Source of the DNA: Saprolegnia diclina VS20
Lineage: Eukaryota > Oomycota > Saprolegniomycetes > Saprolegniales > Saprolegniaceae
Assembly: GCF_000281045.1 (NCBI RefSeq)
Contig: NW_008246100.1
Coordinates: 269,242 to 333,241, forward strand
Reading direction: 5' to 3'
Length of the DNA: 64,000 bases
The notes beneath the pieces are model-generated. The model did not search any database. It had not been told where the DNA came from and worked only from the letters and a program-made list of their open reading frames with translations. The translations under genes and the position numbers were made by a program. Each line of letters opens with the position of its first letter. The first letter of the stretch is position 1. Shown in pieces: positions 43,641 through 55,144 of this stretch.

Positions 43641-45603
43641 ATGTGGATTGCGCCCGACGCGACGCAGGCAGGACGCAGCAAGGAAGAGAGGAGGCCGGCA
43701 ACCGACCCGCCGAGGAGAGCGATCGCCCGCGTGCCATCGATAGACGCCGGCGGCGACGCGGGCGAGGACCCAAGAGCGCTGGTGTCGCTCCTCGAGCGCG
43801 TCCTGCAAAAGATCTCGTCGATCCCGGGGGCACTTGAAGCCATCTCGTCGGATCCAGCGCTCTTGTGCGAGCTGCAGCAACACGAGCTGCTCTTCTACCC
43901 GAGCAGCACGCCGACGCGAACGTCGCTGTCCGCGCTCGACAGCAACGTGGTACCTCTTGGTGAGTTGCAGTCGAGCCAACAAGAGCTGATGGGCGACGAC
44001 GATGGCGACGACTTTCCTGTCGCCTTTGCGCCGCCGCAGCACAAGCCAGCGTCGTCGTCCAACGTCGCGATCCCTGCAATGGCGCTGCTGCCACCGCCGC
44101 CCATGTCGGCTTCGCTTGCGTCCAACTCGCCGAGCTTCTCGATGGGCATGCTCAGCATGTCGCCAGGTACGTACTCGCAGGACGGCGAACCGGTCTCTGC
44201 GCTCTGGCCACGCCAGCCCAACGAGTTTGCCTTTACGCAAGAGGACGAGAGCAAAGAAGACGAGCTCTACAATGAAGTGCTTTGCTCGGACGACGACGAC
44301 GACCACGATGCGAGCAAGGTGTTTGAGATGGACATGGAAGAGGACGACGATGCGCCGTTTTTGCACGATGCGACCGCCGTCCTGCGCGACGAAGAGACGC
44401 TGCAAGACGACGACGATGACGACGACGACGACGGGGACGACGCCGAGATCCAGTACGAGACCATGCGCCTGCGCATCGTGCGCGAGAAGAACAAGACGGG
44501 CTTTGAGCCGAGCCAAGAGTGGGAAGCCCACGCCGGCGTGCTCCTCGGCGGGCAATACAGCGTGCGTCGCTCCGGCATTTCTCGATATTTGACGTTACGT
44601 AGATCCACGGGCTCATTGGCGAGGCCGTGTTTAGCCAAACGTACAAGGCGACCGACACGCGGACGGGGCAGCTCGTGTGTCTCAAGGTCATCAAGAACAA
44701 CAAGGAGTACTTTGACCAAGGCCTCGACGAGATCCGCGTCCTCGAGTACATGCGCAACAGCGTCGACGACATTGACGCCGTCCACGTCTTGCGCCTCCTC
44801 GACTGTTTTTACTACAAGGAGCACCTGATCTTGGTCACCGAGGTACGACGACTTGATACCTTGATACTACAACGTATCGGGTAGCTCTTGCGCGACAACT
44901 TGTACGAATTCTCGCGCCTCGTCCGGACGCAGCCGGACGCGTCCGCCCTCAGCGCGTACTTTACGCTGCCGCGGCTCAAGAAGATTGCGCTCGAGTGTCT
45001 CGAGGCGCTTGCGTTTCTGCACCGCCAGCACATTGTGCACTGCGACCTCAAGCCCGAGAACATTGTCATGAAGAGCGTTCAGAGATGCGAGATCAAGGTC
45101 ATCGACTTTGGCTCGGCGTCCTTTGTCTCGGACGAGCTCACGTTCTACGTCCAGTCGCGCTCGTACCGCGCGCCCGAGGTACTGCCTCGCTGGGTGTTCC
45201 TCGTGCATACTACCTAGTGTAGGTCATTCTCGGCCGCCGCTACGATGAAAAAGTCGATGTGTGGTCGCTCGGGTGCATCTTGGCCGAGCTCTACACGGGC
45301 CACGTGCTCTTTGCGAACGACTCGGTGGTCTCGCTCCTCGGACGCATGATGAGCATCCTCGGCGCATTCCCAACCTCGATGCTGCGGTCGTCGCCGGACG
45401 TCGCCAAGTACTTCGACGCCGACTTTGTCTTGCGGTCGCCAGTGCCCCCGAAAACGTCGCTGTGGCACGTCCTCCACTGCGCCGACCACCTCTTCATCGA
45501 CTTTCTGCAGTCGCTCTTGACGGTCGACCCGAGTTTGCGCGTGACGGCGGCCGTCGCGATCCAGCACCCGTGGCTCCAGACCAACGTCTTTGGCCGCCAC
45601 TGA
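43641..45603 (+). CDS. DYRK-family kinase, plant-type (DYRKP)
   Basis: Four exons (43641-44561, 44603-44842, 44885-45178, 45223-45603) give 611 residues. Residues 1-310 are a low-complexity, Asp/Glu-rich regulatory region. The kinase domain follows: LVCLKVIKNNKEYFDQGLDE (catalytic Lys), IVHCDLKPENI, IDFGSAS, and the activation loop YVQSRSYRAPE whose second Tyr is autophosphorylated in DYRKs. The phrases KVIKNNKEYFDQ and YYKEHLILVTE match the plant/protist DYRKP subgroup. The nucleotide loop reads IGEAVFSQTY and lacks the usual second and third Gly. The family phosphorylates Ser/Thr of other proteins in growth control. Introns are 41-44 nt. Confidence 0.9.
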
Positions 45604-45641
45604 CGATTCAATGACGCTTCGACTTGGTTTATACTTGGGAC

Positions 45642-47010
45642 TTAGTTTTTCACGTCAGTGATGGGCGGGAACGGCGTCACTTTCGAGAGCACGAGCACCT
45701 TGAGGCGGTGTGAGATGTAGCCCTTGATGTAGTTTTTGAAAATGAGGTTGGCGAGAAGACACTCGAGCGCGTCCATGTCGATCTCCGACATGTTGAGGTA
45801 CGCGATCGCGTTCTGGAGGTCGGTGAGCTTGACGTGGTTGTGTTTCTCGCGGACAAGGTACACCTTCTTGAAGAGGTTGCGCATGACGAAGGGCTTGAGC
45901 TTCTCCATGAGGAGGTAGACACCGCGCTGGATAAACTTGTCTTGGTATTGCGCCATCGACTAGACACAGCCCCAGGACATGTCGCAACATGATCGTCGAT
46001 GTCGTCTCTACCTGGTTGAAGAGCGCGACGTTGCCAACGCGAATCGCGTCGGCAATGCCCTTGTACTCGTCGAGCGCATAGTCGTCCAGGAGCTGCGGCG
46101 ACGGCATGGTGCCAGAGCTGAGCTTGATGGGCACGAGGAATTGCAGAATCATGCTACGTAGAGGATGTATATCGATAGGACGCGGATCGAGGGCGTACCG
46201 CTTGTTGCGGCTGTACTGCTTGTGGCAGTGCTGCCACGCGTACATGAGGCACGTCTCGGCCTTGACGTAGTTGTCTTCAAACATGTTGATGCGGCCGACG
46301 TAAAACATGTACGTCACTTGGTCGCGCTTCTCGAACCGGTTGAAGTCCATGAGGTCGATCGCGCGGATGAGGTTGCGGCAGAGCGGGATCGTGTTGAGCT
46401 GGAAGTAGATCTTGAAGAGCTGGTTCACGACGTAGAGCGTGCCGGGCTTCTTGCTCAGCTCGGGCGACGCGCGGTCGTTGCTCGACATGGAGAACGCGCG
46501 CTTGATGTTTTGCTCGGCGTTTCGCTACGCGTCGCGATAGCATCGAAGAGGCGAGGCGCACCACGTACCAGCGTGTCCTGGACTTGGTTGCCGCGCTCGT
46601 TCGAGATCTCGAGGTCCGCTTTCAGTGCGAGCATGCGCGCATCGTACACGAGCGTGTGCAGCACGGGCATGATCCAGTTGGTCTCTTCGCGGTAAATGTC
46701 GAGAAAATCGCTGCACATGCATGAGACCAAAGTCCAGGAAGAGCGCAACGTACGTGTAGCCAGCAATGTGCTCGTCGTACGCTTGCTGGAACCGGCCGTT
46801 CTGCGCATGCCGCTTGGACTTGAAGAGCGCGGCCATGACCTTGGCGTACGCCTGCAAGCCGCCCGTGAAGGCCGCTTGGCACTGGCCCGTGAGCGCGATG
46901 TCGGTCTCATTGACGGTCAAATCGAAGGACGCCGAGAGGATCTGCGCCAGCCGGTCGCTCTGCTTGCGCTGGAGACAGCCCGCGATCTCCTTGATGACGG
47001 CTGCGCTCAT
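45642..47010 (-). CDS. PCID2: PCID2/Thp1, TREX-2 PCI-domain subunit
   Basis: Five exons (47010-46754, 46710-46569, 46524-46199, 46153-46012, 45959-45642) give 394 residues, against 399 in human PCID2. Matches include LYVVNQLFKIYFQLNTIPLC, RNLIRAIDLMDFNRFEKR, YVGRINMFEDNYVKAE and the C-terminal PCI/winged helix with RNLFKKVYLVREKHNHV, CLLANLIFKNYIKGYISH and SKVTPFPPI. PCID2 (Thp1) pairs with Sac3/GANP and Dss1 in TREX-2, which couples transcription to mRNA export at the nuclear pore. All four introns are 43-52 nt. It converges on DYRK, with 38 bp between stops, and diverges from the Nudix gene. Confidence 0.93.
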
Positions 47011-47179
47011 GCTTTGTGTGGTTCTTGGCCAACCCGAATTACACTATTCCAGTGCTTTTTCGACGGCCGGAACTGGTGTCAACGTCTAATTCCACGCAAT
47101 TTGTCCGTAGATCAAAGGGAGTCCACGATGACAAACAGAGGGAAAATGGCGTGTTTTTAGATGTCCAATCAACAACAGT
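47011..47179. promoter_or_regulatory. Divergent promoter, PCID2 / Nudix
   Basis: Only 169 bp separate the two start codons, so a compact bidirectional promoter is likely. No motif assigned. Confidence 0.4.
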
Positions 47180-47917
47180 ATGGTCGACGACCCGGACCTC
47201 TGCACCGTCTATGAGGACGACGGTGTCACATGGCTCATCCAGTACGTGGACGCAGCCGACTTCTCTGGCCTCGCGCCTGTGACCCAAGTCTATGGGCTGG
47301 CGCTGACGCGCGACGGCAAGGTGCTCCTCGGCGTCGACGCGCGCGGCCGCTGCACGCTGCTCGGCGGGACCGTCGAGGCCGGCGAGTCCTTCGCCGAGTG
47401 CCTCCAGCGCGAGATGCTCGAAGAGGCCAACTACCGTGTGCTGTGCATGGCGCCCATCGGGTACCAGCGCATTGACTGCGGCGACAACGTGAGCTACCAG
47501 GTGCGCTACGCCTGCCTCGTCGAGCCCGCCGGCGCCTTCACGGGCGACGCCGACGTCCGCGCCATCAACCCCATCGTTCGCATCCTCGAGATCGAGCGCG
47601 ACGATGTGCTCTCGCACTGGAACTGGGGCAAGAAGTCGGCGCTCATGCTGACGCGCGCCACCGAATGGTATCAAGCTGTCCATCAAAGTACATGCGAGCA
47701 GTCCGCTTCCTCTTCTCTTCTCCTCATGGAGCTTACTCGGTCTTCTTTTCACGGAGCGCCTCCAAGTCGGCTTGGAGCTGCTTGGACTTGGCCTGCTCGG
47801 CTTGGATCCACTGCGTGTAGAGACCCGTCATCTTTTGCACTTCCTTCTCGAGCACGCGGCGGCGGACCTTCTCCTCGAGGACCCACGCGCGCCACTTGTC
47901 GGACGCGATCGTCGTGA
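47180..47917 (+). CDS. Nudix hydrolase
   Basis: A single open frame of 245 residues starting MVDDPDLCTVYEDDG. The Nudix box is GTVEAGESFAECLQREMLEEAN, which fits G-X5-E-X7-R-E-U-X-E-E-X-G-U except that the last Gly is Asn. The preceding fold (VYGLALTRDGKVLLGVDARG) and following strands fit the alpha/beta/alpha Nudix fold, which hydrolyses nucleoside diphosphate-linked compounds; the substrate is unknown. The fold ends at about residue 165. The last 60 residues are Arg/Ser/Pro-rich and antisense to the anoctamin 3' end, so the true C-terminus may differ through a missed 3' intron. The ATG follows the PCID2 start by 169 bp. Confidence 0.8.
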   Translation: MVDDPDLCTVYEDDGVTWLIQYVDAADFSGLAPVTQVYGLALTRDGKVLLGVDARGRCTLLGGTVEAGESFAECLQREMLEEANYRVLCMAPIGYQRIDCGDNVSYQVRYACLVEPAGAFTGDADVRAINPIVRILEIERDDVLSHWNWGKKSALMLTRATEWYQAVHQSTCEQSASSSLLLMELTRSSFHGAPPSRLGAAWTWPARLGSTACRDPSSFALPSRARGGGPSPRGPTRATCRTRSS

Positions 47918-50314
47918 GCCCGTCAACCTCCGCGACCTGGCCCATCTCGCTGAGCTCGTTCTCGTCAATCGAGCGCGAGATGCTGCTGTCCTTGTGCAGA
48001 AGGCGCGCGCGACGGTTGTACTCGGCCTTGATCTGCAGCTTCTTGCGCGCCGCGGCGGCTTCGCGCTTCATGCCATCAACGACCGCGCTCGGCACGTCGG
48101 GAACGACCGCTTGGATGCCGAGCATGAGTGCAAAGATGATGTGCTCGCCTACTCCGACCGCGAGAAGCGTCTGGAACGGCGTGATCGTCGGGTAGATGCT
48201 CTGGAGGACGCCCGAGTTGAAGCCGATGATCGTGCAGTTGGTGAGCACGGCCACGTAGCTCAGGATCGTGAACGCAACTTGCCACGTGCCAATGCCGTTG
48301 TGCGGCGAGCGCGGGTTGCGCTGGTGGTTCATGAGGATCTTGAACGCGTCGCTGCGCTGCTCGACGAGGTTGTTGGCGAGCGCGCACGCACTCGCGAGCG
48401 GGTACGCGGACGCAAAGAGCGTCACGTGCCTACATGGTTGTCGTTTCCATTCGTCAAGACGTAGGGTACCCGAATTGGATAAAGAGCTCGAGGTAGTCCA
48501 TGAACGTGCCTTCGTACACGGGCAAGAGCGCCTCGACGTCGACCTTGTTGACGACCGCGACCGCCGTGTCCTTCTCCGCGTTGAGTCCGACCTTGGCCTT
48601 GACGGTCGACTCGGCCATGACGAACGGCACCAGCGTTTCCTACGTCGATGCATGACGCGTCACCGTGAGGATGACGGGTACCGTGACGTTGCCAATCAAG
48701 AGGCGCATGACGAGAAGCGACCCGAGCGTCGTCTGGAGCAGCTCAAAGTCGCCGACAAAAAAGGTTATGTAGAAGAGCAGCCCAAAGTTGTTGACAAACT
48801 GAAAGAGCGCGAGCTTGGCAATGAGACCGTTCGTGTACTACACAGCACGGTGGCGTCAGTCGACCGACAACGCCAAGGAGAGAGGAGAGAGGAGAGGCAA
48901 CGTACGTCCATTTCCGTGCGGTGGTTCTCGTAGCCGTTGAGCCACGTAGCGAGCGCGCCGTAGTGCTGGTCGATCAAAAAGACCGCGCCGGCGTAGAACG
49001 CTGACGGAAGCTTCGCAACGTACTGCAGTCCGTGCGTCCAGCCATTCTCCTCGGTCACGTGGTGTCGAATGTATTCCTACATGTCAATGATACGCAACCG
49101 TCTTTAAAGAGAACGTACCCCGGCCTGAAAGTACGCCAGCATGAACGCAGTAATGGCTGCGATTGCCGAGAGAAGGATCGGAATCGTCACCAAGTACCGG
49201 CGGAGGCGCTGGCCAAACGAAAACGACTTGTAGTAGCTCTCGTCAATGTCGTCGTACAGGAGCGTGCCGTCAAAGCCATCGCGGACCTTCTCGGCGCTAC
49301 CGAGCACGACGCTCTCCGAGTCGGCGGCGCCCCAGTTCCAGACGAGCTCGCTCTGCCGGCGCTTCCATCCCTCGAGGAACGCCACGGCCCACGCCGCGAC
49401 AAAGAGCGCGTACAAGGCGCTCCCAAAGTTGGACATGCCGTAGAAGGCCTAGGGTGCATCGAGAGAGCCTGCGATGGAAGGGATGTATTACCTGGTAGAG
49501 AGCGACCGCGAGGCCGACGACCGTCGGGTAGATCAAGTACCGCGTGTAGAGACCAAGGAACGCAAAGTAGAAGCCAACTTCGTTGCCGCAGTAGTCGCGG
49601 ACAAGCGCGACCGGCACGCGCGTGAACGCGCTCTTCTGCTTGACCCACGACTCCATGAGGTGCGTGCGCTCGGTGGTATCGTGGAGGGGAAAGACCGCCG
49701 TAATGAGACCCTTGTCGCGGGCCGTCTGGAAGAGCTTGTCGCCGTTCTTGAAGACCGCGTGCGTCTCGCCGTCGCCGAGGAAGACGTCCAGTGACGCGAG
49801 CGCAAAGAGGAGCAAGTCGATCTTCTCGCCCGACGAGAAGGCAACGGCGCCGTCCGCGGTCGCACCAAACTCGGTCGCAAGCGCCTGCTCAAAGTGAACC
49901 CACTTGCCCTTGACGTTGGTCTTGCGCAGCGCGCAGACCTCGGCGTAGCGCGCGTAGACAGCGTCCGAGGCCGCGCCGACGAGGAGATAGGCCGCGCCGT
50001 TGTTCTTGGCCGGATCGTCGTCGTGCAGGATCGCCGAGTCGGCCTTCACGCGCACGACGAGGTCGGTGTGGTCGGCGACCTCGCGGAGGAAGAGCTCCAT
50101 CTCGGGGAGCGACCGCACCTTGATAACGAGGTGCATGGCCTGCTCGTCGGGGCTGCCATCAGTGACCTTCTACAGCATCGAGAACTGCATGAGGACGAGG
50201 AAGCTCCATGGCGCTAGCGTCTACCAAGGGAACGGAGAGCATGAACTTCATGAGGCTCCACCCGGTCGCGGCAAAGCCGGCCGCGTACACGACGCCCTTG
50301 ACAAGATCGTCCAT
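47733..50314 (-). CDS. Anoctamin (TMEM16) channel/scramblase
   Basis: Seven exons (50314-50225, 50169-49492, 49448-49119, 49076-48906, 48837-48682, 48639-48470, 48429-47733) give 763 residues. An N-terminal cytoplasmic part ends near residue 180; then the anoctamin core follows: DYCGNEVGFYFAFLGLYTRY, FVAAWAVAFLEGWKRRQSEL, LFYITFFVGDFELLQTTLGS and FIQFGHVTLFASAYPLASAC, the last with Asn/Glu (NNLVEQRSDAFKI), matching the calcium-site helices. The tail is a charged coiled coil (VRRRVLEKEVQKM). TMEM16 proteins are Ca-activated anion channels or lipid scramblases; which one cannot be said. Intron donors are mostly GTACG; one intron is 68 nt. The 3' end overlaps the Nudix frame. Confidence 0.93.
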
Positions 50315-50543
50315 CGTTCGTTCGCAAATGACTGTGCTGGCCTTTCCCACATTTTCCCGCATGTGAGAAACGGTATTTCACACGCTCTTCTTCGATCGTT
50401 TTGTGGATTGCATTTTACACGCACGTGGCGTTCGAAATAAGCTTGTTTTATGTATTGCGGTGGGAAATGTAGAAAAGAAGCGCTGCATTTTCCACCGTTG
50501 GAGCAGATCCAGACGAGGTTCCGTGGTCAAGAGAAGAGGAGCG
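50315..50543. promoter_or_regulatory. Divergent promoter, anoctamin / RPRD-like
   Basis: 229 bp between divergent start codons. Contains short AT-rich runs but no assignable motif. Confidence 0.35.
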
Positions 50544-52022
50544 ATGCCATCAGCCTTCTCGATCGACAAGTTCACGGACAAGCTGCGCAGCTGCAACGAG
50601 ACCGCGGGCTCCATCCAGACGCTGAGCGCATGGGTGCTCCACCACCGGGCGGCGCTGCCCGAGATGCTCGATGCATGGTACACCAGCTTCATTGCCGAGA
50701 CCGCGGCCAAGAAGATCGTGTATTTGTACGTGGCGAACGACGTCATGCAGACCGGTCTGCGCAAGATCGGCGAAAAGATCCCGCTGGCGTGCGCCCACAA
50801 GGTCATGATGGCGGTCGTGCATGCGATGCACCCGCAGCGCGACCAAGCGGTGCATGGCGTCGTGCGCAAGCTCGTGCGTGTCTGGACCGACCGCCGCATT
50901 CTCAACGCCGCCGTCTTGGCCAAGATGGCCGACCTCTGCAACAATGGCGCGCGGCCGATCGACGCGGCCTCGGATGACGCGTTAGCGACCGAAGAGGACT
51001 CAGCCCGCGACAGCTTCCAGGACGATGCGCTCTTGACCGAGAACCTCGTGCTCGGCGACCTCCCGGACGCCGACGACTCGGAAGTCACGAAGGACGCGGC
51101 GCAGAAGCTGCAGGATCTCGAGGCCGAAATCATTAGCACGGACTTGCTCAGCGATCGCATGTTCCAGTTGCACTCGAACATCAAGATGTTTTACAAGGCG
51201 CAGACCGACGAGGCGTTCGATGTGGACGAAGAGAAGCTCTGCGGTATGAACTGGGACATGCTCGAAGTGCCCGTCTTTGAGATTGTCGTCGACCAGAGCC
51301 AGCAGCAGGTCGCGACTTTTCGCCATCACCTCGAGCAGCAAGGCGCCAAGCGCAACGACCTCATGGACCACTACGCATCGCTGACGACGTTTGATGTGCT
51401 CGACGACCCGATTATCTGCGACGTCTCGATGCGCATGGAGAAGGAGCTCGAGGACATGGAGCGTCTCCAAACGCTCTGCAAGGAGGCCGTCGTGCTACAA
51501 GAGACAACCAAGTTGCAGAAACTGGCGGCCTCCAAGCTCAAGCGCCGTCACAGCGACCGGAGCGTCACTGCCCCCGCGGCGCTGACGCACCGTCACAGCG
51601 ATACGGACGTGCTCTCCCGATCGCGCTGGGACCGTGCGCCGCCCGCCGTCAACCACCCACCACCGACGTCGTCGTCGTACAGCTACGGGTTCGAAGCCCC
51701 AGTTGCGCCAGCGTACCAGGCGCCCCCTGCGTACGAATACACATCGGCGTCGTCATCGTCGTACGCACCGTCTTCGTATGGCTATGCCCCGCAAGAGACG
51801 TACCAGTACCGCGCGGCGCCCGAGCCCCAGTACGGCTACGCGTCGTCTGCGCGCAGCGGTGACAAGTACGGTCGGAAGCGCGATCGCTCTCGGTCCCGGT
51901 CGCCGCCCCGCCGCTCCCAAGACCGACCGCGCACCCACAGCAGCAAGTTTAGCAGCCAAGGCTCCGGCTACAAACGGTCCCAGCGGTCGCGGTCCCGGTC
52001 GCGCGAGCGCGAGCGCTGGTGA
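50544..52022 (+). CDS. CID-domain pol II CTD-binding protein (RPRD/Rtt103 type)
   Basis: An intronless gene of 492 residues. Residues 1-130 are a CTD-interacting domain: FSIDKFTDKLRSCNETAGSI, AWVLHHRAALPEMLDAWY, KKIVYLYVANDVMQ and VHGVVRKLVRVWTDRRI. These domains bind the phosphorylated C-terminal repeats of RNA polymerase II in termination and 3' processing. A coiled-coil part follows at 210-330. The C-terminus is Tyr/Pro-rich and then Arg/Ser-rich (SRSRSPPRRSQDR, RSRSRSRERERW), like splicing factors. The ATG at 50544 precedes the first CID helix; an earlier frame start gives unrelated sequence. With LEO1 it is the second pol II elongation factor here. Confidence 0.88.
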   Translation: MPSAFSIDKFTDKLRSCNETAGSIQTLSAWVLHHRAALPEMLDAWYTSFIAETAAKKIVYLYVANDVMQTGLRKIGEKIPLACAHKVMMAVVHAMHPQRDQAVHGVVRKLVRVWTDRRILNAAVLAKMADLCNNGARPIDAASDDALATEEDSARDSFQDDALLTENLVLGDLPDADDSEVTKDAAQKLQDLEAEIISTDLLSDRMFQLHSNIKMFYKAQTDEAFDVDEEKLCGMNWDMLEVPVFEIVVDQSQQQVATFRHHLEQQGAKRNDLMDHYASLTTFDVLDDPIICDVSMRMEKELEDMERLQTLCKEAVVLQETTKLQKLAASKLKRRHSDRSVTAPAALTHRHSDTDVLSRSRWDRAPPAVNHPPPTSSSYSYGFEAPVAPAYQAPPAYEYTSASSSSYAPSSYGYAPQETYQYRAAPEPQYGYASSARSGDKYGRKRDRSRSRSPPRRSQDRPRTHSSKFSSQGSGYKRSQRSRSRSRERERW

Positions 52023-52169
52023 CTATGGAGAGACGCCCTAACTGCATCTTCTTTTTTATCGTATCGCTCTGCGACTAATCTAATCCCTCTATGCTTTGTG
52101 CGCGTGCCACGTATTTGTTTCATACTATATACTATAAGAATGGTTAAGTTATCAAACACACAATGCTTC

Positions 52170-53486
52170 TTAGTCCAAGAGGATCGTGTCGCCGTGGTAG
52201 ACGTCGTCAACGTGGCACTTGGTGGTGTACGCCGACTGCCGCAGCGAGCGCAGAATGGTTGCGTCGTCGAGCTCTTCCTTGGTCTCTTCCTCGTCGTCTT
52301 CGCTGTCGGTCGCAAAGTCGTCGTGGGTCCGGGCGAAATCCCAGTCCTTCTCAAACGACACGGTCGGAGGCAACGTCGTCGGCGCGCTCTGCGTCTTGCG
52401 CAGCGTTGGCGGCAACGACGGCGGCACCGCCATCGTCGACCGCACCGGTGGGCGGACGTGGCACGTCGAGACTAGAATTCCGATCGGGACCTCTTCCTCG
52501 AGCGTCAGTGGTGGCGTCGGCACGTGGCTCTCGCCTCGAGCCGGATCGGTCTCGTCGTCGTCATCATCAATCGGTTCGTACACCTCGTCGTCGTCGTCGT
52601 CGCTGGACGAGGCGTCGTCTTGAAAAAACTTTGACACGGAGAAGCCAGTCGGCCGTGAGAAGAGCCGCGAGACCGAACTCGAGAGGGACCGCGTGAGGCG
52701 GCTCACGTGGAAGCCCGTGACGGCAGCCACGGACGGCGCTGCAAAATAGGCGTCGCACGCGCCGCAGCGAAAACAGGCCGACGACGGAAGCGCGCAGACC
52801 TTGAGGCAACCCGGACAGCGCACGCGGACGTGGAGCCCGAGGTCCCGCGCGACATGGCTCGTCGTGTCCGCGACTTCGTGTTTGATGGTATCGAGCTTAG
52901 AGCGCAGCGCGTTTCCGCAGCTGCCGCAGTACGCGCTCGAGGCGCGGTTGCGCGTACCGCAGCGGGTGCAGTTGAGATGCATCGGCGCGCTGCTGGCGAC
53001 CACCGACACGAACGGAGCGTCGCAGCTGTAGCAGTCTCGCACCCCGCTCGCATTGTAGCTAGCGCTATTGACAACACGGAGACAGAATGAGCTCATCATA
53101 AACATGTCGCCAGACGACGAAACTAAGCATGCGACCTACCATTCGCCACACCGCCACGAGCCGTCGCTGTGGATCGCATGGGGTGCTGCCAGTGGCTCGG
53201 TGAGCTGTGGTGCCGCCGGCAGTGCATGGTCGCACATGGCGCAGTGGCTCGTGTCGGCGTCATTGAGGTACGTGCTACAAACAAAAGCATGAGCGTGCTG
53301 GTCGGCGACTACCTGAGCATTCCTACCACGTGGTACAGGCGAGCGTGGCGGTGGTCGGTGGCGCCGTCCACGTCGACGAGAGGTGCAAGCTACGCCATGT
53401 TGCATGAGCTTGCCGGTCGTCGTCATCGTAGAAGTAGCGTACTTGGCGTACGAGCGGAGGAGCTGGTCAGCGGACAAGGCGGTCAT
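52170..53486 (-). CDS. Protein with RanBP2-type and zinc-ribbon fingers
   Basis: Four exons (53486-53452, 53389-53327, 53274-53140, 53091-52170) give 384 residues. Splicing restores a RanBP2-type finger (CTTCTYLNDADTSHCAMC, C-X2-C-X10-C-X2-C), then WRCGECSFCL...CYSC, a zinc-ribbon-like CTRCGTRNRASSAYCGSC, and a fourth CPGC...CFRCGAC. The rest is Ser/Asp-rich with long acidic runs (DDDDDEVYEPIDDDDDE). RanBP2 fingers bind ubiquitin or RNA. The first exon is only 35 nt, and the model rests on two short introns that complete the first finger, so the start is less certain than the rest. Confidence 0.65.
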
Positions 53487-55144
53487 GATTCGTCGAGCGC
53501 AGTTTGTAATTTGTGTCAATTGATCGCTCGCAAGTCGACACGCACCACCCGGTGCACCTCGTTTTTATTTTATAGCTGCAATTTCGTATGGTCCTGGAGA
53601 ATTTATTTAAACCTGTCGACAAAGGGTGGCATATTCAGTGACGGCGCATGCTCACGCTGGCCAGACTCGGCTTGTCACGACGCCGCCACGAGTGGTGGCG
53701 AGCGAACGGACTCGCGATGCGATGCTCACGGACATACCGCGGTACGATGCAAGACAGGCCGAGGATACTACGGCTACTTGTAGTATAGACACCTTGTCCG
53801 GCGCCACCAGATCCGACAGCGTGTGATGCTGGGATACTGGGATGGTGGAGCGATAACGTTCTTGGAATCGCCACTGGAGAAAAACGAAGCAGGAAACAGA
53901 ATTTGTCAAGCAAAGCGTGCTGTGCAGCGAGGTGCACCGTTGACGTACAGTGTCGATTGCACATTTGCAGTGGGACTTGCGACGGTCAACCTGGTTCCAG
54001 CGCGAAGGAGCTGCCTGTAGGACGTCGTGGCACATCATAGTTCTTAGAGTATGAGTGCACAGATCCGTTACAAGGGCTTGCGCCAGGAGGCAAAGCCATG
54101 ACGAGAGTCGCATGGGCTATGCAACGCATCCTCTATGCACCATCCGAGGTTCAACGAGCGCCGCCACCGTTATCCGGATGCCGATTTTTATAAAGTGATA
54201 GGTATCCCAGTAGGTATCCTATCGCCAAACGTGGCAGCACGAGCGCGCGAGTAGTCGCCGGACGCTATTCGTGTCGCTGGAAGACGCCGCTAGTGCATCA
54301 AGCCATGGGTCAATAATAAAGCTTTATTATTGACCCATGATCAAGCGATGCGAGATGACGAATTGAGCGGCGCATGGTTTCGTAGAAAGCATCGGAAGAA
54401 CCGAGACGAAGCGAACGTTGCAGCCAAGTGTCTGCTCCAGTTTGGAGTTAGTCTTGACGAGCGACATGGAGCAACAGTTCCATCCACTGCCCGGCACGTT
54501 CCGATAAGTGACGAGAGGGATGGCAATACTAGCGTGTGACCCACTAGGCTGGCACAAGTCGACTAGCACTGAGCTCTGACGCATTTCTCGAGCATACATC
54601 GGGTACGCGCTTTGGCTCCAACGCAACGACTGCGGTATTCGCGCGTTACTCCTCCAAGGCCGCGACGCTCGACCGCAAGTATTTGCTACGCTCGGTGCTT
54701 CAAGGCCGAGCAACTCGTGGCCTCGCTGCTTACTTCAAACGGTCGCCACGCCATCCCGGACACATACCTCACTGAATGTAGTACTATATCAGCGATGTCG
54801 CGGCGACGGCGAAGATCTATCTAAAGTCCCGTCATGTGCACTAGTATCGATTGACAAGCACTTCGTTTCAACCGCCATATCGAATAAATGTACAGTACCA
54901 ACCTTACACCACGCTGGCGCTGTTTTAGCTCACTCACCGAACCGACCAGAAAACATGCGCTGAAACAGCTAGCGAGCTCAAGATGTCCAGCACCAGGGAA
55001 GAGAGGACTCGGTGGTCGTCGCAATGGATAGTATGCATGGTCTCCGACACCAATAACACTCAACGCGTCATACACAGTGCCATTCAACGTCTTTACTTTT
55101 ACTGTGCATAGGCACAGCTATCAATGCTGCAGTCGTGAGCCCAA
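53487..55144. other. Gene-poor region
   Basis: About 1.65 kb with only short scattered frames. It carries the 36-bp palindrome at 54304-54339. No gene, RNA or transposon recognised. Confidence 0.45.
54304..54339. repeat. 36-bp perfect palindrome
   Basis: The strand equals its own reverse complement over 36 bases, centred on aagctt, with no spacer (starts catgggtcaataataaa). It would form a cruciform with an 18-bp stem. Confidence 0.95.
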
